Shown here piece by piece: positions 1-7,734 of a stretch of DNA of 13,484 bases. Below the pieces are notes generated by a model, which was not told where the DNA came from, searched no databases, and saw only the letters and a program-made list of their open reading frames with translations. The stretch lies in assembly GCA_035448625.1 (NCBI GenBank), contig DAOTJI010000073.1, positions 1 to 13,484 on the forward strand. Reading direction: 5' to 3'. Within the stretch, counting starts at the first letter, position 1; each line of letters starts with the position of its first letter. A program made the position numbers and the translations under genes. The stretch comes from UBA8904 sp035448625 (lineage in GTDB: Bacteria > Desulfobacterota > Syntrophia > Syntrophales > Smithellaceae).

Positions 1-200
1 TTACGGCGCTGATGTATGACGGGACCGCCGTGCGCATTTTTGTGGTCACGGGCGATACGGCGCGGGAGCGGCCGATTCAAACGGGCAATCCCTACGGCGA
101 GTATATGGAAGTGATACAGGGCCTGAAGGAAAAAGAGCCGGTGGTCGTTGTGGGCCAGAACAATCTGTCGGATGGAGTGAAAGTTCATGTGGCTCGCTGA
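1..200 (+). CDS. RND efflux periplasmic adaptor (membrane fusion protein), C-terminal fragment
   Basis: The last roughly 65 residues of a protein that starts before the window. The visible part has the beta-rich C-terminal character of membrane fusion proteins: a segment ending in RIFVVTGDTARERPIQTG, then GLKEKEPVVVVGQNNLSDGVKV, which matches the usual adaptor ending (a gain factor followed by 'G L x G D x V V V x G x x x L x D G x x V'). Such adaptors bridge an inner-membrane RND pump and an outer-membrane channel in the periplasm. The stop codon lies inside the next gene: the two overlap by 14 bases, which suggests translational coupling in one operon. Family assignment rests on the tail motif and the neighbour. 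The transported substrate cannot be told. Confidence 0.85.
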   Translation, partial: TALMYDGTAVRIFVVTGDTARERPIQTGNPYGEYMEVIQGLKEKEPVVVVGQNNLSDGVKVHVAR

Positions 201-3200
201 TACCTCCGTCAAACGTCCGGTTTTCGCCACCATGGTGATTCTGGCGCTGGTGGTGCTGGGCGTCGTCAGCTATCCGAATATCGGCGTCGATCTTTTTCCC
301 AGAATTGATTTTCCGATCGTGACCATCACGACGGATCTCAAGGGCGCCAGCCCCGACGTCATGGATGTGGACGTGACGGACCGCATCGAAGGCGCGGTCA
401 ACACCATCAACGGCGTCAAGAGCATCACCTCCATCAGCTATGAAGGACGGGCGCGCACGACCATCGAATTTGTCCTGGAACGAAACATCGATCTGGCCGT
501 TCAGGACGTGCGCGAAAAAGTTTCCACCATCCGCTCCAAGCTGCCGGACGATATCGACGAGCCGAGGATTGCCAAGGTGGACCCCGACGCTTCGCCGATC
601 CTGTTTCTGAATCTTTCCGGCAACCGTTCCGTGCGGGACCTTTCCACCTATGCGGACGAAATCTTAAAAGAGCAGCTGCAGCGCATCAACGGCGTCGGCG
701 ATGTGATCTTTTACGGGATGCGTCTGCGGCAGGTGCGCATCTGGCTGGACGCCGCCCGAATGAGGGCCTACGAGGTGTCCCCGAATGACATCGTCTTTGC
801 CCTCAAACGGGAGAACATTGAACTCCCGGGAGGACGCGTCGAAACCCGGACGCGCGAATACACCGTCCGGATCAAGGGTGAGTTTCCCCGGATCGCCGAT
901 TTCAACGACTTGATCATCAGCTACTACCGGGGAGCGCCGGTGCGGATACGCGACATCGGCCGCGCCGAAGACGGCATGGAGGAAAAGCGCTCACTGGCGC
1001 GGTTCAACCGCGTTCCGGCGGTGGGCATGGCCATCCAGAAACAGTCGGGCACCAATACGGTGGAGGTGGCCAACCGGGTCAAGAAGGAAATCGAAGCCAT
1101 CAATAAGACCCTGCCTCCGGGCATGAAAATCAATACGGCCGTCGACCAGTCGCTGTTTATTGTCCGGTCGATCGAGGAAGTGCAGTTTCATTTGATTCTC
1201 GGCAGCCTGTTTGCCGTTCTGGCGGTTCTGCTGTTCCTCAAGAACGTGCGAACCACGCTGATCAGTGCGGTGGCGCTCCCGGTTTCCATCATCTCCACCT
1301 TCGCGCTGATCAACGCCTTCGGGTTTACCTTCAACAACATGACGATGCTGGCTTTATCGCTCTCGGTCGGTCTGCTGATTGACGACGCCATTATTGTCAT
1401 TGAAAATATCTACCGCCATGTGGAGGAAGGCATGGAGCCGCTTGAAGCGGCGACCTTCGGAACCTCCGAAATCGGGCTGGCCGTGACGGCAACGACCTTC
1501 GCGATTGTGGGCATTTTTCTGCCCGTCGCCTTCATGAAAGGGATTATCGGCCGTTTTTTCATCCAGTTTGCCCTGACGATCGTTTTTGCCGTGATGGTGT
1601 CCCTGCTGGTTTCCTTCACCCTGACGCCGATGATGGCCTCGATTTTTCTCAAGCCGCACCGCAAAAGCATGGCCAACCCTCCGGCGGTTGGAGAAGCATC
1701 CGGCGCGGCCTCTGACCGCCCGTCCTTCTGGCGACGGGTCGGCGACGTTCTGGAGCGCTACTACAAAAGGCTGGAGGCCTTTTATCGCGTTGTTCTCGAG
1801 TGGTCGCTGGGCTGGCGCAAAACGGTGCTTGTTGGAGCCCTGGTCGTTTTCGTTTTGAGCCTCGGTCTTACGGGGTGGATCGGAAAGGAATTCGTGCCTC
1901 CGGAGGACCAGGGCGTTTTTATCGTGCGCATGGAAACGCCGATCGATTATTCCGTGGATCAGATCGAACGGTATCTGGAAAAAACGGAGCAGATGATGGC
2001 GGACATCCCGGAAGTAAAATCGGTCTATTACGTGCAGGGATACGGGGGCTACCACAACCGCGCACTGATGTTTCTGAACCTGAAGCCCAAGGCCGAGCGC
2101 AAAAAAAGCCAGGAGGACGTCAAGAAAATCGCCCGCGCCAAACTGCGCACCATTCCCGGGTTGAAGGTTTCCGCGGAGGACATCTCTGTTGTGGGTGGAG
2201 GGATCCGAAATGTGCCCATTCAGTTCAGCATTCGCGGTCAGGACCTGAACGCGCTGCAGGAATATGCCAAGCAAATCAGCGCCGAGTTTGCCAGGCTGCC
2301 GGGCATTACGGATGTAGACACGTCCCTGGAAGTCGGCAAGCCCGAGTTTAAAGTCTATGTGGACCGTGACCGGGCGGCGGATCTGGGCGTGGAAGTGGCC
2401 ACGATCGCCGAAGCCATCAATATTCTGATCAGCGGCGAGATGGATATCGCCCGCTACAAGGATGAACTCAAGGGAAAGCGCTACGATATCCGGGTGCGGC
2501 TCAACCCGCAGGACCGGGAAAGCGCCTCCTCCCTGGGACGCATATACGTACGCGCCCGCGACGGAAAACTGGTGGAGCTTTCCAATGTCGTTCGCATGGA
2601 AGAAGGGGCGGGACCGAGCGTCATCAACCGTGTGGACCGGCAACGGGCCATTACGGTGTTCGCGTCTTTGGAAGGCAAGCCGCTGGGACAGGCGAAGGAG
2701 GAGCTGGACGGCATCGCGGCGAAAATCCTGCCTCCGGATTACCTTCCCAAATATCAGGGAATGGCCGACACCATGCAGGAGTCTTTCGGTTATCTGCTGT
2801 TCGCGTTGCTCTTGGGCGTCATTATGGCCTACATGATTCTGGCTTCGCAGTTTGAAAGCTTTGTGCATCCCGTGACCGTTCTGCTGTCGATGCCCCTGTC
2901 CTTCATCGGCGCTTTCGGCGCCCTGTTCCTGACCGGAAAGACGCTGAATATCTTCAGCCTGATCGGTCTGATCCTGCTCATGGGTCTCGTCAAGAAGAAT
3001 GCCATTCTGCTGGTGGATTATACCAATGTTCTGCGGGGCAGGGGCCTGTCTCGCCGGGAGGCGATCCTTCAGGCGGGGCCGGTCCGGATGCGGCCGATTC
3101 TCATGACCACCTTTGCCATGGTCTTCGGCATGCTGCCGATTGCCCTGGCGGTGGGCGAAGGTGCGGAGACGCGCGCTCCCATGGGGATTGCCGTGATCGG

Positions 3201-3312
3201 CGGACTGCTGACGTCTCTGGTGCTGACGCTGATCGTGGTCCCGTCCGCCTATGATATTTTTGATGACTGGCAGGAAAAATTCAAAAACCGGAGAAAAACC
3301 GCTCAAAAATAA
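187..3312 (+). CDS. RND family efflux transporter permease (HAE1/AcrB type)
   Basis: Complete 1041-residue inner-membrane proton-driven pump, the usual length for HAE1 RND permeases. It begins MWLADTSVKRPVFATMV, the typical short cytoplasmic start and TM1. The layout is TM1 (about 12-32), a large periplasmic loop (about 35-335), TM2-6 (about 335-480), TM7 (about 545-565), a second periplasmic loop (about 566-866) and TM8-12 (about 867-1025). The proton-relay pair is visible as LLIDDAIIVIENIYRH (Asp399/Asp400) in TM4, and the partner lysine lies in GLVKKNAILLVDY (Lys936/937) in TM10. The ATG overlaps the end of the adaptor gene. A PII-like gene follows 24 bases downstream. The substrate could be drugs, lipids or other hydrophobic compounds; the sequence does not decide this. 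Confidence 0.96.
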   Translation: MWLADTSVKRPVFATMVILALVVLGVVSYPNIGVDLFPRIDFPIVTITTDLKGASPDVMDVDVTDRIEGAVNTINGVKSITSISYEGRARTTIEFVLERNIDLAVQDVREKVSTIRSKLPDDIDEPRIAKVDPDASPILFLNLSGNRSVRDLSTYADEILKEQLQRINGVGDVIFYGMRLRQVRIWLDAARMRAYEVSPNDIVFALKRENIELPGGRVETRTREYTVRIKGEFPRIADFNDLIISYYRGAPVRIRDIGRAEDGMEEKRSLARFNRVPAVGMAIQKQSGTNTVEVANRVKKEIEAINKTLPPGMKINTAVDQSLFIVRSIEEVQFHLILGSLFAVLAVLLFLKNVRTTLISAVALPVSIISTFALINAFGFTFNNMTMLALSLSVGLLIDDAIIVIENIYRHVEEGMEPLEAATFGTSEIGLAVTATTFAIVGIFLPVAFMKGIIGRFFIQFALTIVFAVMVSLLVSFTLTPMMASIFLKPHRKSMANPPAVGEASGAASDRPSFWRRVGDVLERYYKRLEAFYRVVLEWSLGWRKTVLVGALVVFVLSLGLTGWIGKEFVPPEDQGVFIVRMETPIDYSVDQIERYLEKTEQMMADIPEVKSVYYVQGYGGYHNRALMFLNLKPKAERKKSQEDVKKIARAKLRTIPGLKVSAEDISVVGGGIRNVPIQFSIRGQDLNALQEYAKQISAEFARLPGITDVDTSLEVGKPEFKVYVDRDRAADLGVEVATIAEAINILISGEMDIARYKDELKGKRYDIRVRLNPQDRESASSLGRIYVRARDGKLVELSNVVRMEEGAGPSVINRVDRQRAITVFASLEGKPLGQAKEELDGIAAKILPPDYLPKYQGMADTMQESFGYLLFALLLGVIMAYMILASQFESFVHPVTVLLSMPLSFIGAFGALFLTGKTLNIFSLIGLILLMGLVKKNAILLVDYTNVLRGRGLSRREAILQAGPVRMRPILMTTFAMVFGMLPIALAVGEGAETRAPMGIAVIGGLLTSLVLTLIVVPSAYDIFDDWQEKFKNRRKTAQK

Positions 3313-3336
3313 AAGTCGATTGCTTCGGGAGGGCAC

Positions 3337-3627
3337 ATGAAAATGTTTTTTGTCATATACGCCGAGGCCTCGGATGAACGGGTCACGGCCGCCTTCAAGA
3401 ACGCCGGGTTCAGGTCCTACACGAAAATACACGGCGCGACCGGCGAAGGCGAGGAAAGCGAGCCGAAGCTGGGCACGCACTACTGGCCGGGGAGGAACAA
3501 TACTCTTTTGCTGGGGGTGCCGGACGAGGAGATTCAGAAACTCGTCGATCTGGTCCGGAAGTTCAAAGCGGAAAACCCTCGCGCGGGGCTGAGGGCGTTC
3601 ACCTTTCCGCTGGAGGAGTGCGTTTGA
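3337..3627 (+). CDS. PII-like small protein associated with RND transporter (PG0541-like)
   Basis: A 96-residue soluble protein preceded by a strong ribosome site (GGGAGG, then 4 bases to ATG). It starts with a beta strand (MKMFFVIYAEASDE) followed by an amphipathic helix, then contains GTHYWPGRNNTLLLGVPDEE and a second helix ending in RAFTFPLEECV. The beta-alpha-beta pattern, the length and the 'LGTH.WP..NN.L' signature resemble the PII-like transporter-associated proteins (the PG0541 type) that sit next to RND pump genes. The family is ferredoxin-like in fold, and its ligand or partner is not established to my knowledge. It lies directly after the pump gene, so it probably belongs to the same operon and may report on or modulate the pump. 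The family call is from motif memory and is moderately sure. Confidence 0.7.
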   Translation: MKMFFVIYAEASDERVTAAFKNAGFRSYTKIHGATGEGEESEPKLGTHYWPGRNNTLLLGVPDEEIQKLVDLVRKFKAENPRAGLRAFTFPLEECV

Positions 3628-3639
3628 AGCCGGAACGCC

Positions 3640-5763
3640 TTACCGTTTTTGGATGGACGCTAGGGCCTTGGCGGCTGCGACTTTCACATTTTCCGGGTAA
3701 CGGCTGATTCCCAGAAAAGATTTGGTCCCGACGATTTTGGAGAGGACGGGGATGGAGTTGGGCAGTCCAATGCTGCCCAAGGCGGCGCAGATTCTCTCCT
3801 GCAGAGCCGCTCGCAGATCCTTGTCGCGGATGGGATTGTTTTCCAGCAGGATGTGCAGCGCCGGCTCCGCCTCTGCGCATTTTGCGTTGCCGAGCACGTC
3901 CACGATGTTGATCATGAATTTGTGCTCCACCTGCGGCAGGACGGAAAGAAGCAGGGAGCAGCGCTTACTTTTTCCGGTGCGGCTGATGCTTTTGAGGGCC
4001 TCCATTCTCACCTTGATGTTTTCGTGGAGAAGCAGCGGCTGCAGCGCTTCGGCGCTGGATTCATCTCCGATGTGGCTCAGGATATAGGCGATGTTCCGCA
4101 GGTAAAACCAGGGCTGATCCTTGCCGAGCTGGTCGCGGACCGGTGGAATGGCCCTTCGGCCGGCGCTGATGATCAGCCGCATGATGCGAACGCGCTCATT
4201 GCTGTCCCGTTGCTCCTTGAGAAGATCCAGAAGCTGGTTCATGGCGTTGTCTCCGAGCCGGATCAGCATCTCTCCCGCGTCGCGCTTTTGATCCGGTTCG
4301 CCCTCCTTGAAAATATTGAACAGGATGGCAATTCGCTCTTCAGCGGCGCAGGCGTCGATGAAGTCAACGGAGATTTCGTGGATCGTGTCGTTCTTATCGA
4401 TCACGCCCGTTCGGACGTCGTTGAAAAAGTCCAGAATCGGAATGGCTGCGTGAAAGTCGTCCTGCCAGATCAGATGATTCACGTGGTCCCTGAGAAAACC
4501 GCAGATCTTCCGATAGGCGGGTGTGGCCAGCGTTTCCAGCTTGATCCAGTCCAATAGTTTGCCGGCGATTCCCCGCAGGACGGTTTGTTTTTCTTTGTCC
4601 GGGATGTTTTCAATGATTTCGATCAGGGCGCGCGCCGCCTGGTCCCTCACCTTGGCGTCTTGGGCAAACATGTTCGCCAGGAAGCGGTTCATAATCGTTT
4701 CGAGGGTTGCCCGTTCTTGTTGGGCGGCCAGGGTTTCCACGGACCGGATCAGGGAGGACAGGACCGCTTCATCCAGAACGCCTTTTGCGCTGTCGCCGAG
4801 CAGCCGTTCGATGTTTTCCTGAATCTGCGGCAGGCTTTCCGCCCCCAGGGCTTCTTCCCGTCCGGGTGCGGCCCCTTCCGTCGGAATTTCGGTCTCGGTT
4901 GCAGAGGCGACCGGACGGAATTTACCGATCAGATGCCCCATCAGCGCGCCGCTTGCGGGTTTTTCGCCTTGTTGAAGCAGAATTTCCGCGGCCAGGTCGG
5001 ATCCGGTGCCGCCGACGAACCGGTCGATTCCGTCGCGGATCTTTTGCTGCGTATCCGGATCCAGCCGGTCTGAAACCTGATCTATCCGCTTCAGCATGCC
5101 GGTCAGCGTTTCCGCGACCCGTGCATCGGGAAGAACGCCTTTCTGCGCGGCCAGCGCAGAAAGGCTGTCCTCAAAGGACTTCAAGAGCCAATCCGGGTTG
5201 TCCGCGAGCTCCAGAAGCTTCTGGCGGTCATCCTGCAATTCCGGATGCGATTCGCCGAGATACTGCATAATCTGGTCGTCGGTGAGATCCAGGCTCGCAA
5301 TAATCTTTTGGTTCTTCCCTTTGGCAACGAATATTTTTTCATCCAGACGGACATGCGATAAGTGATTTTTTTCGATGATTTCCTGCAGGCCGCCCTCGTC
5401 CAGGATTTTTTCCGGGTCTTTCGCAAGGTGAGCCAGCAGGGTAAGTAATTCCCGCTTTTCCAGCCCCCTGTGCAGGGAAAGGCTTTTGATGTTGAATTTC
5501 AGAAGAATTTCCAGGGTAGAGGCGACATAGGATTTTTCATGATCTTTTTGCGTCAGGGGTTCGTCGCCGACGAGCAGGGTCTTTTCGGATTCGGACAGGA
5601 CGAATGAAGGATGAATCTTGAAATAATTCAGAAAAACCTGGTAAAGGTTTTCCACTCCGTTCATGACGAGGGCGCTGCTCAACGGATAGAAACGAACATT
5701 CTTGACCACCGTATTCATGGCGACCAGAACATCCATGCTGAGTTGTTTCATCCCGTCCATCAA
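3640..5763 (-). CDS. HEAT-repeat protein, large, cytoplasmic, unknown role
   Basis: A 707-residue protein with no signal peptide or membrane helix. The N-terminal 170 residues form a distinct non-repeat segment (VVKNVRFYPLSSALVMNGVE, then SESEKTLLVGDEPLTQKD). A charged, less conserved middle part carries a low-complexity linker near residues 280-300. From about residue 370 to the end there are paired helices typical of HEAT repeats, clearest near the C terminus (LSHIGDESSAEALQPLL, HENIKVRMEALKSI, ENVKVAAAKALASIQ). HEAT arrays are protein-binding scaffolds, and no catalytic motif is seen. The start is ambiguous: TTG at 5763 is 9 bases after GGGAG, and ATG at 5760 is 12 bases after it. It converges on the PII-like gene with a 12-base gap. 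Similar N-terminal segments occur in deltaproteobacterial HEAT proteins of unknown function (recollection). Confidence 0.88.
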   Translation of the reverse strand: MMDGMKQLSMDVLVAMNTVVKNVRFYPLSSALVMNGVENLYQVFLNYFKIHPSFVLSESEKTLLVGDEPLTQKDHEKSYVASTLEILLKFNIKSLSLHRGLEKRELLTLLAHLAKDPEKILDEGGLQEIIEKNHLSHVRLDEKIFVAKGKNQKIIASLDLTDDQIMQYLGESHPELQDDRQKLLELADNPDWLLKSFEDSLSALAAQKGVLPDARVAETLTGMLKRIDQVSDRLDPDTQQKIRDGIDRFVGGTGSDLAAEILLQQGEKPASGALMGHLIGKFRPVASATETEIPTEGAAPGREEALGAESLPQIQENIERLLGDSAKGVLDEAVLSSLIRSVETLAAQQERATLETIMNRFLANMFAQDAKVRDQAARALIEIIENIPDKEKQTVLRGIAGKLLDWIKLETLATPAYRKICGFLRDHVNHLIWQDDFHAAIPILDFFNDVRTGVIDKNDTIHEISVDFIDACAAEERIAILFNIFKEGEPDQKRDAGEMLIRLGDNAMNQLLDLLKEQRDSNERVRIMRLIISAGRRAIPPVRDQLGKDQPWFYLRNIAYILSHIGDESSAEALQPLLLHENIKVRMEALKSISRTGKSKRCSLLLSVLPQVEHKFMINIVDVLGNAKCAEAEPALHILLENNPIRDKDLRAALQERICAALGSIGLPNSIPVLSKIVGTKSFLGISRYPENVKVAAAKALASIQKR

Positions 5764-5993
5764 GATGGTCTTCTCCCGCTCTTCATTATTCGATGACCGC
5801 CGGACAGCAGCCGTCTGTTCATATATGATTAAATTTTCAATAGAAATTACATATAAAAAACACGATGAAGTGTCAAGCCCATGATGCGTCGGGGAGAATT
5901 TTTTTGCCGGCGGAACAACAAATCCCTCCGCGCCGCCGCAGAATTTTCACTTCCCCGCCTCTTTATCCGCAATGCCCGCGCGGACTTTGTTCG
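5764..5993. other. Intergenic region between two minus-strand genes
   Basis: This 230-base stretch lies between the end of the flavin reductase-rubredoxin gene and the start of the HEAT gene. It holds the AT-rich promoter segment described separately. There is also a GC-rich inverted repeat, CGGCGG and CCGCCG around 5911-5941, which lacks a convincing T-run on the minus strand and is therefore not called a terminator. No RNA gene or small ORF is supported. Confidence 0.5.
5848..5876 (-). promoter_or_regulatory. Putative sigma70 promoter for the HEAT-repeat gene
   Basis: Read on the minus strand, a perfect -35 hexamer TTGACA (5871-5876) is followed by a 17-base spacer and TATGTA (5848-5853) as an imperfect -10. 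The surrounding 5820-5870 stretch is markedly AT-rich against a GC-rich background. The predicted start would lie near 5841 and leave a leader of about 75-80 bases before the HEAT gene. The -35 match is strong; the -10 is only partial. Confidence 0.5.
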
Positions 5994-6689
5994 TTAACGC
6001 TCCACTTCGAACATTTTTTTCTCCGCCCCGCACACCGGGCACGTCCAGGAATCGGGGACGTCTTCGAAGCGGGTGCCCGGGCCGATGCCGTTTTCGGGAT
6101 CACCCTGCGCCGGATCGTACACGTAGCCGCAGATGCTGCATACGTAGCGGGCCGCGGCCGGAGTTTTGGATTTGGCGGGAGCCGCATCCGCATCATAGGT
6201 CGGTGCGGATTTGGGGGATTTGCCTCCCTTGACGTTCTGATAGTAGGCATACGTCATCGGTGTGCCTTCTCCCACCAGGTCCGCTTCGACCACTTTGGCA
6301 AAGAAAATCGTATGGGTTCCGCCGTCCAGTTCGCCCTCCACTTCGGCTTCAACGAATCCCAGGGTATAGTCCAAAACAATCGGCACTCCGGTGGCGCCGA
6401 TTTTGCTTTTCACGCCGTTCAGCTTATCGACGTCGCGGCCGCTTTTAAAGCCGAAAAGTCCGATGAAAGTCATCGGCGCTGCCTCCGACAGAATGGAAAC
6501 GACGAATTTTCCGCTTTCCCGGATGAGGGAGTGAGTATAGTTTTCCTTATTGATGCAGATGGCCAGGGTGGCGGGCCTGGAGGTGACCTGGACAATGGAG
6601 TTCGCGATCTGGCCGTTGAATTTGCCGTCCCTGCCGGACGTGACAATGTAAACGCCGTAGCTGATTTGGTGAAGGGCTGCTCTGTTCAT
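5994..6689 (-). CDS. Flavin reductase-rubredoxin fusion (high-molecular-weight rubredoxin / flavoredoxin type)
   Basis: A 231-residue soluble electron-transfer protein. Residues 1-165 match the FMN-binding flavin reductase-like domain (start MNRAALHQISYGVYIVTS, then GQIANSIVQVTSRPATLAIC). An Ala/Lys/Pro linker follows at about 160-180, then a complete rubredoxin domain with CSICGYVYDP (Cys184, Cys187) and SWTCPVCGA (Cys217, Cys220) that bind one iron. The order matches the high-molecular-weight rubredoxin of acetogens (Hrb), which passes electrons from NADH to a flavodiiron protein that removes NO or O2. That role is known for the family and inferred here; no flavodiiron gene is in the window. 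The start is well supported: AGAGG lies 8 bases before the ATG. It is transcribed divergently from the small membrane-protein gene. Confidence 0.93.
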   Translation of the reverse strand: MNRAALHQISYGVYIVTSGRDGKFNGQIANSIVQVTSRPATLAICINKENYTHSLIRESGKFVVSILSEAAPMTFIGLFGFKSGRDVDKLNGVKSKIGATGVPIVLDYTLGFVEAEVEGELDGGTHTIFFAKVVEADLVGEGTPMTYAYYQNVKGGKSPKSAPTYDADAAPAKSKTPAAARYVCSICGYVYDPAQGDPENGIGPGTRFEDVPDSWTCPVCGAEKKMFEVER

Positions 6690-6727
6690 GTTTTTTTCCT
6701 CTTTTCGGGATAAATTGATGATTTAAC

Positions 6728-6756
6728 CTTATAGCCGAAATTTCCTTTTCATTCCA
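6728..6756 (-). promoter_or_regulatory. Weak putative promoter for the flavin reductase-rubredoxin gene
   Basis: On the minus strand, TATAAG (6728-6733) is a five-of-six match to a -10 box. Seventeen bases upstream sits TGGAAT (6751-6756), a poor -35. The poor -35 and an overlapping palindrome (6747-6761) would fit an activated or repressed promoter. The predicted leader is about 30 bases. Only the -10 is good. Confidence 0.35.
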
Positions 6757-6761
6757 TGAAA
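6747..6761. repeat. Perfect short palindrome in divergent promoter region
   Basis: TTTCAT-TCC-ATGAAA: two perfect 6-base arms around a 3-base centre. It covers the -35 position of the weak minus-strand promoter and lies 21 bases upstream of the plus-strand -35. Its size and position suit an operator for a dimeric regulator. No specific regulator is recognised, and a 6-base-arm palindrome in AT-rich DNA can occur by chance. Confidence 0.35.
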
Positions 6762-6781
6762 TTTATGCGGTTAAAAAAATA

Positions 6782-6811
6782 TTGCAAATCTTTCCCGATT
6801 ACAGATATGAT
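6782..6811 (+). promoter_or_regulatory. Putative sigma70 promoter for the small membrane protein
   Basis: TTGCAA (6782-6787), an 18-base spacer and TATGAT (6806-6811), which is five of six to the -10 consensus. Transcription would begin near 6818. The TTG at 6782 is in frame with the downstream gene but would then be untranscribed, so this promoter argues for the later start at 6851. Confidence 0.55.
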
Positions 6812-6850
6812 GCCTTCGTTTTACAAATAAGTTGTCCGGTTGAGACGGGT

Positions 6851-7249
6851 TTGAGCATTCTCAAAAAAACGGCCCTTTATTTTGCCCGCAAAGAATATTG
6901 CAGGTCGGCGATCGAGGAAAGAGCCGATCTGTCGGCCATCAGAGAAAAACCGACCCCCAAAATCATGGTCGGACTGGGCATGATCGCGTTCAGTTACGTC
7001 ATCGGCTTGCCGGCGGTCATGGCCATGGGCATCATCGCCGTCTGGCTGAAGGAACCGCTGGTGGTGGTCGTCGGCGGGCCGTTGATTTATGCGGTCTCCA
7101 CGGTGGTGTTCATCATCGGGATCAAAATGGCGGGGGATAAATATTTCCGGGTGTTTTCCCGCTGGCTCGTCCGGGTGGTGCTGGAAAAGATCCTGGGAAA
7201 GGATCTTCAGACGCTTTCCGGGACGGGTTCGGACGACTCCTGCCCGTGA
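6851..7249 (+). CDS. Small membrane protein, two transmembrane helices, unknown function
   Basis: About 132 residues. A basic/acidic N-terminal helix (SILKKTALYFARKEYCRSAI) is followed by two long hydrophobic segments, IMVGLGMIAFSYVIGLPAVM with its extension and VVVVGGPLIYAVSTVVFIIG. A basic cytoplasmic-looking C-terminal helix ends it (RWLVRVVLEKILGKDL). I do not recognise a family and see no catalytic motif. The frame is open back to a TTG at 6782, but that codon is the -35 box of the apparent promoter, so TTG at 6851 is preferred, though its ribosome site (GAGACGG) is modest. A later ATG at 6965 would remove the first helix. It precedes the acyl-carrier block by 154 bases on the same strand, so it may or may not belong to that unit. 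Confidence 0.65.
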   Translation: MSILKKTALYFARKEYCRSAIEERADLSAIREKPTPKIMVGLGMIAFSYVIGLPAVMAMGIIAVWLKEPLVVVVGGPLIYAVSTVVFIIGIKMAGDKYFRVFSRWLVRVVLEKILGKDLQTLSGTGSDDSCP

Positions 7250-7341
7250 GGTTGAAGAACGCGGGGTGCAGGACTCCGGCAAAGGGTCCACGGTCCGCGG
7301 TTTTCGGCCGAATCGGAGCGCCGGGTGAACGAAACCGGCCC

Positions 7342-7372
7342 TTTTGGAAAGATCGGGCGAGTGGTTCCAAAA
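7342..7372. repeat. Inverted repeat upstream of acyl carrier protein 1
   Basis: TTTTGGAA (7342-7349) and TTCCAAAA (7365-7372) are perfect 8-base arms around 15 bases. Arm centres are 23 bases apart, about two helical turns, and the right arm ends 31 bases before the ACP start. It could be an operator or an mRNA hairpin in the leader. The A-rich tail lacks a T-run, so it is not a plus-strand terminator. Confidence 0.4.
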
Positions 7373-7403
7373 AAGATTTTATGAATGGATTGAGAGGTGA
7401 AGC

Positions 7404-7676
7404 ATGAGTAAGGTCGAAGAAACCATCAGTGAACTGAAGGAAAAAATCATTGCAACGCTGGGGTTGCTGGACGTAACCCCCGAGGACATAAAGGATGATG
7501 ATCCGCTGGTCGGCGGAGAGACGGGCATTGATTCCATCGATGTGCTGGAGCTGGTGATGATGATTGAAAAGGATTACGGCGTCAAAATTGACAGCAAGGA
7601 ACTGGGGGCCAGGGTATTTGCTTCGGTCCGCACACTGGCGACCTTCATTCTCCGGGCCAGGGGCTCCAGGGTCTGA
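7404..7676 (+). CDS. Acyl carrier protein 1
   Basis: A 90-residue acidic helical protein of normal ACP length. The phosphopantetheine attachment motif is ETGIDSIDVLELVMMIE with Ser44. Helix 1 (ETISELKEKIIATLGL), the acidic loop and helix 3 (RTLATFILRARG) follow the ACP pattern. The carrier holds acyl groups as thioesters for the enzymes of a lipid or polyketide pathway. The ribosome site is clear (GAGAGGTGA just before the ATG). It is unlikely to be the housekeeping AcpP: the site is GIDSID rather than the usual GADSLD, and the neighbours are radical SAM and hotdog genes, not fabD/fabG/fabF. It leads the block that ends at 12944. Confidence 0.93.
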   Translation: MSKVEETISELKEKIIATLGLLDVTPEDIKDDDPLVGGETGIDSIDVLELVMMIEKDYGVKIDSKELGARVFASVRTLATFILRARGSRV

Positions 7677-7734
7677 TTCCTGCCGGGGCCGGAAACGGTC
7701 CTGATCTCCCAACGATCCGAAGCAGAATGGTTCC

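Noticed and set aside
1354..3480. A 708-codon open frame antisense to the RND pump gene
   Set aside because: It lies opposite a clear RND gene; the translation is rich in Arg, Gln, His and Gly with no domain, as expected from the complement of a GC-rich gene.
4585..5270. Plus-strand open frames opposite the HEAT-repeat gene
   Set aside because: They are shadows of the HEAT gene with Arg/Pro-rich translations and no recognisable motif or ribosome site.
5911..5941. Terminator of the flavin reductase-rubredoxin gene
   Set aside because: A CGGCGG/CCGCCG inverted repeat exists, but on the minus strand it is followed by A residues, not a T-run.
6765..6790. Sigma54-type promoter (GG/GC elements before the small membrane protein)
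   Set aside because: The spacing between GG and GC is 13 bases rather than 10 and the flanking consensus is absent; the sigma70-like boxes explain the region better.
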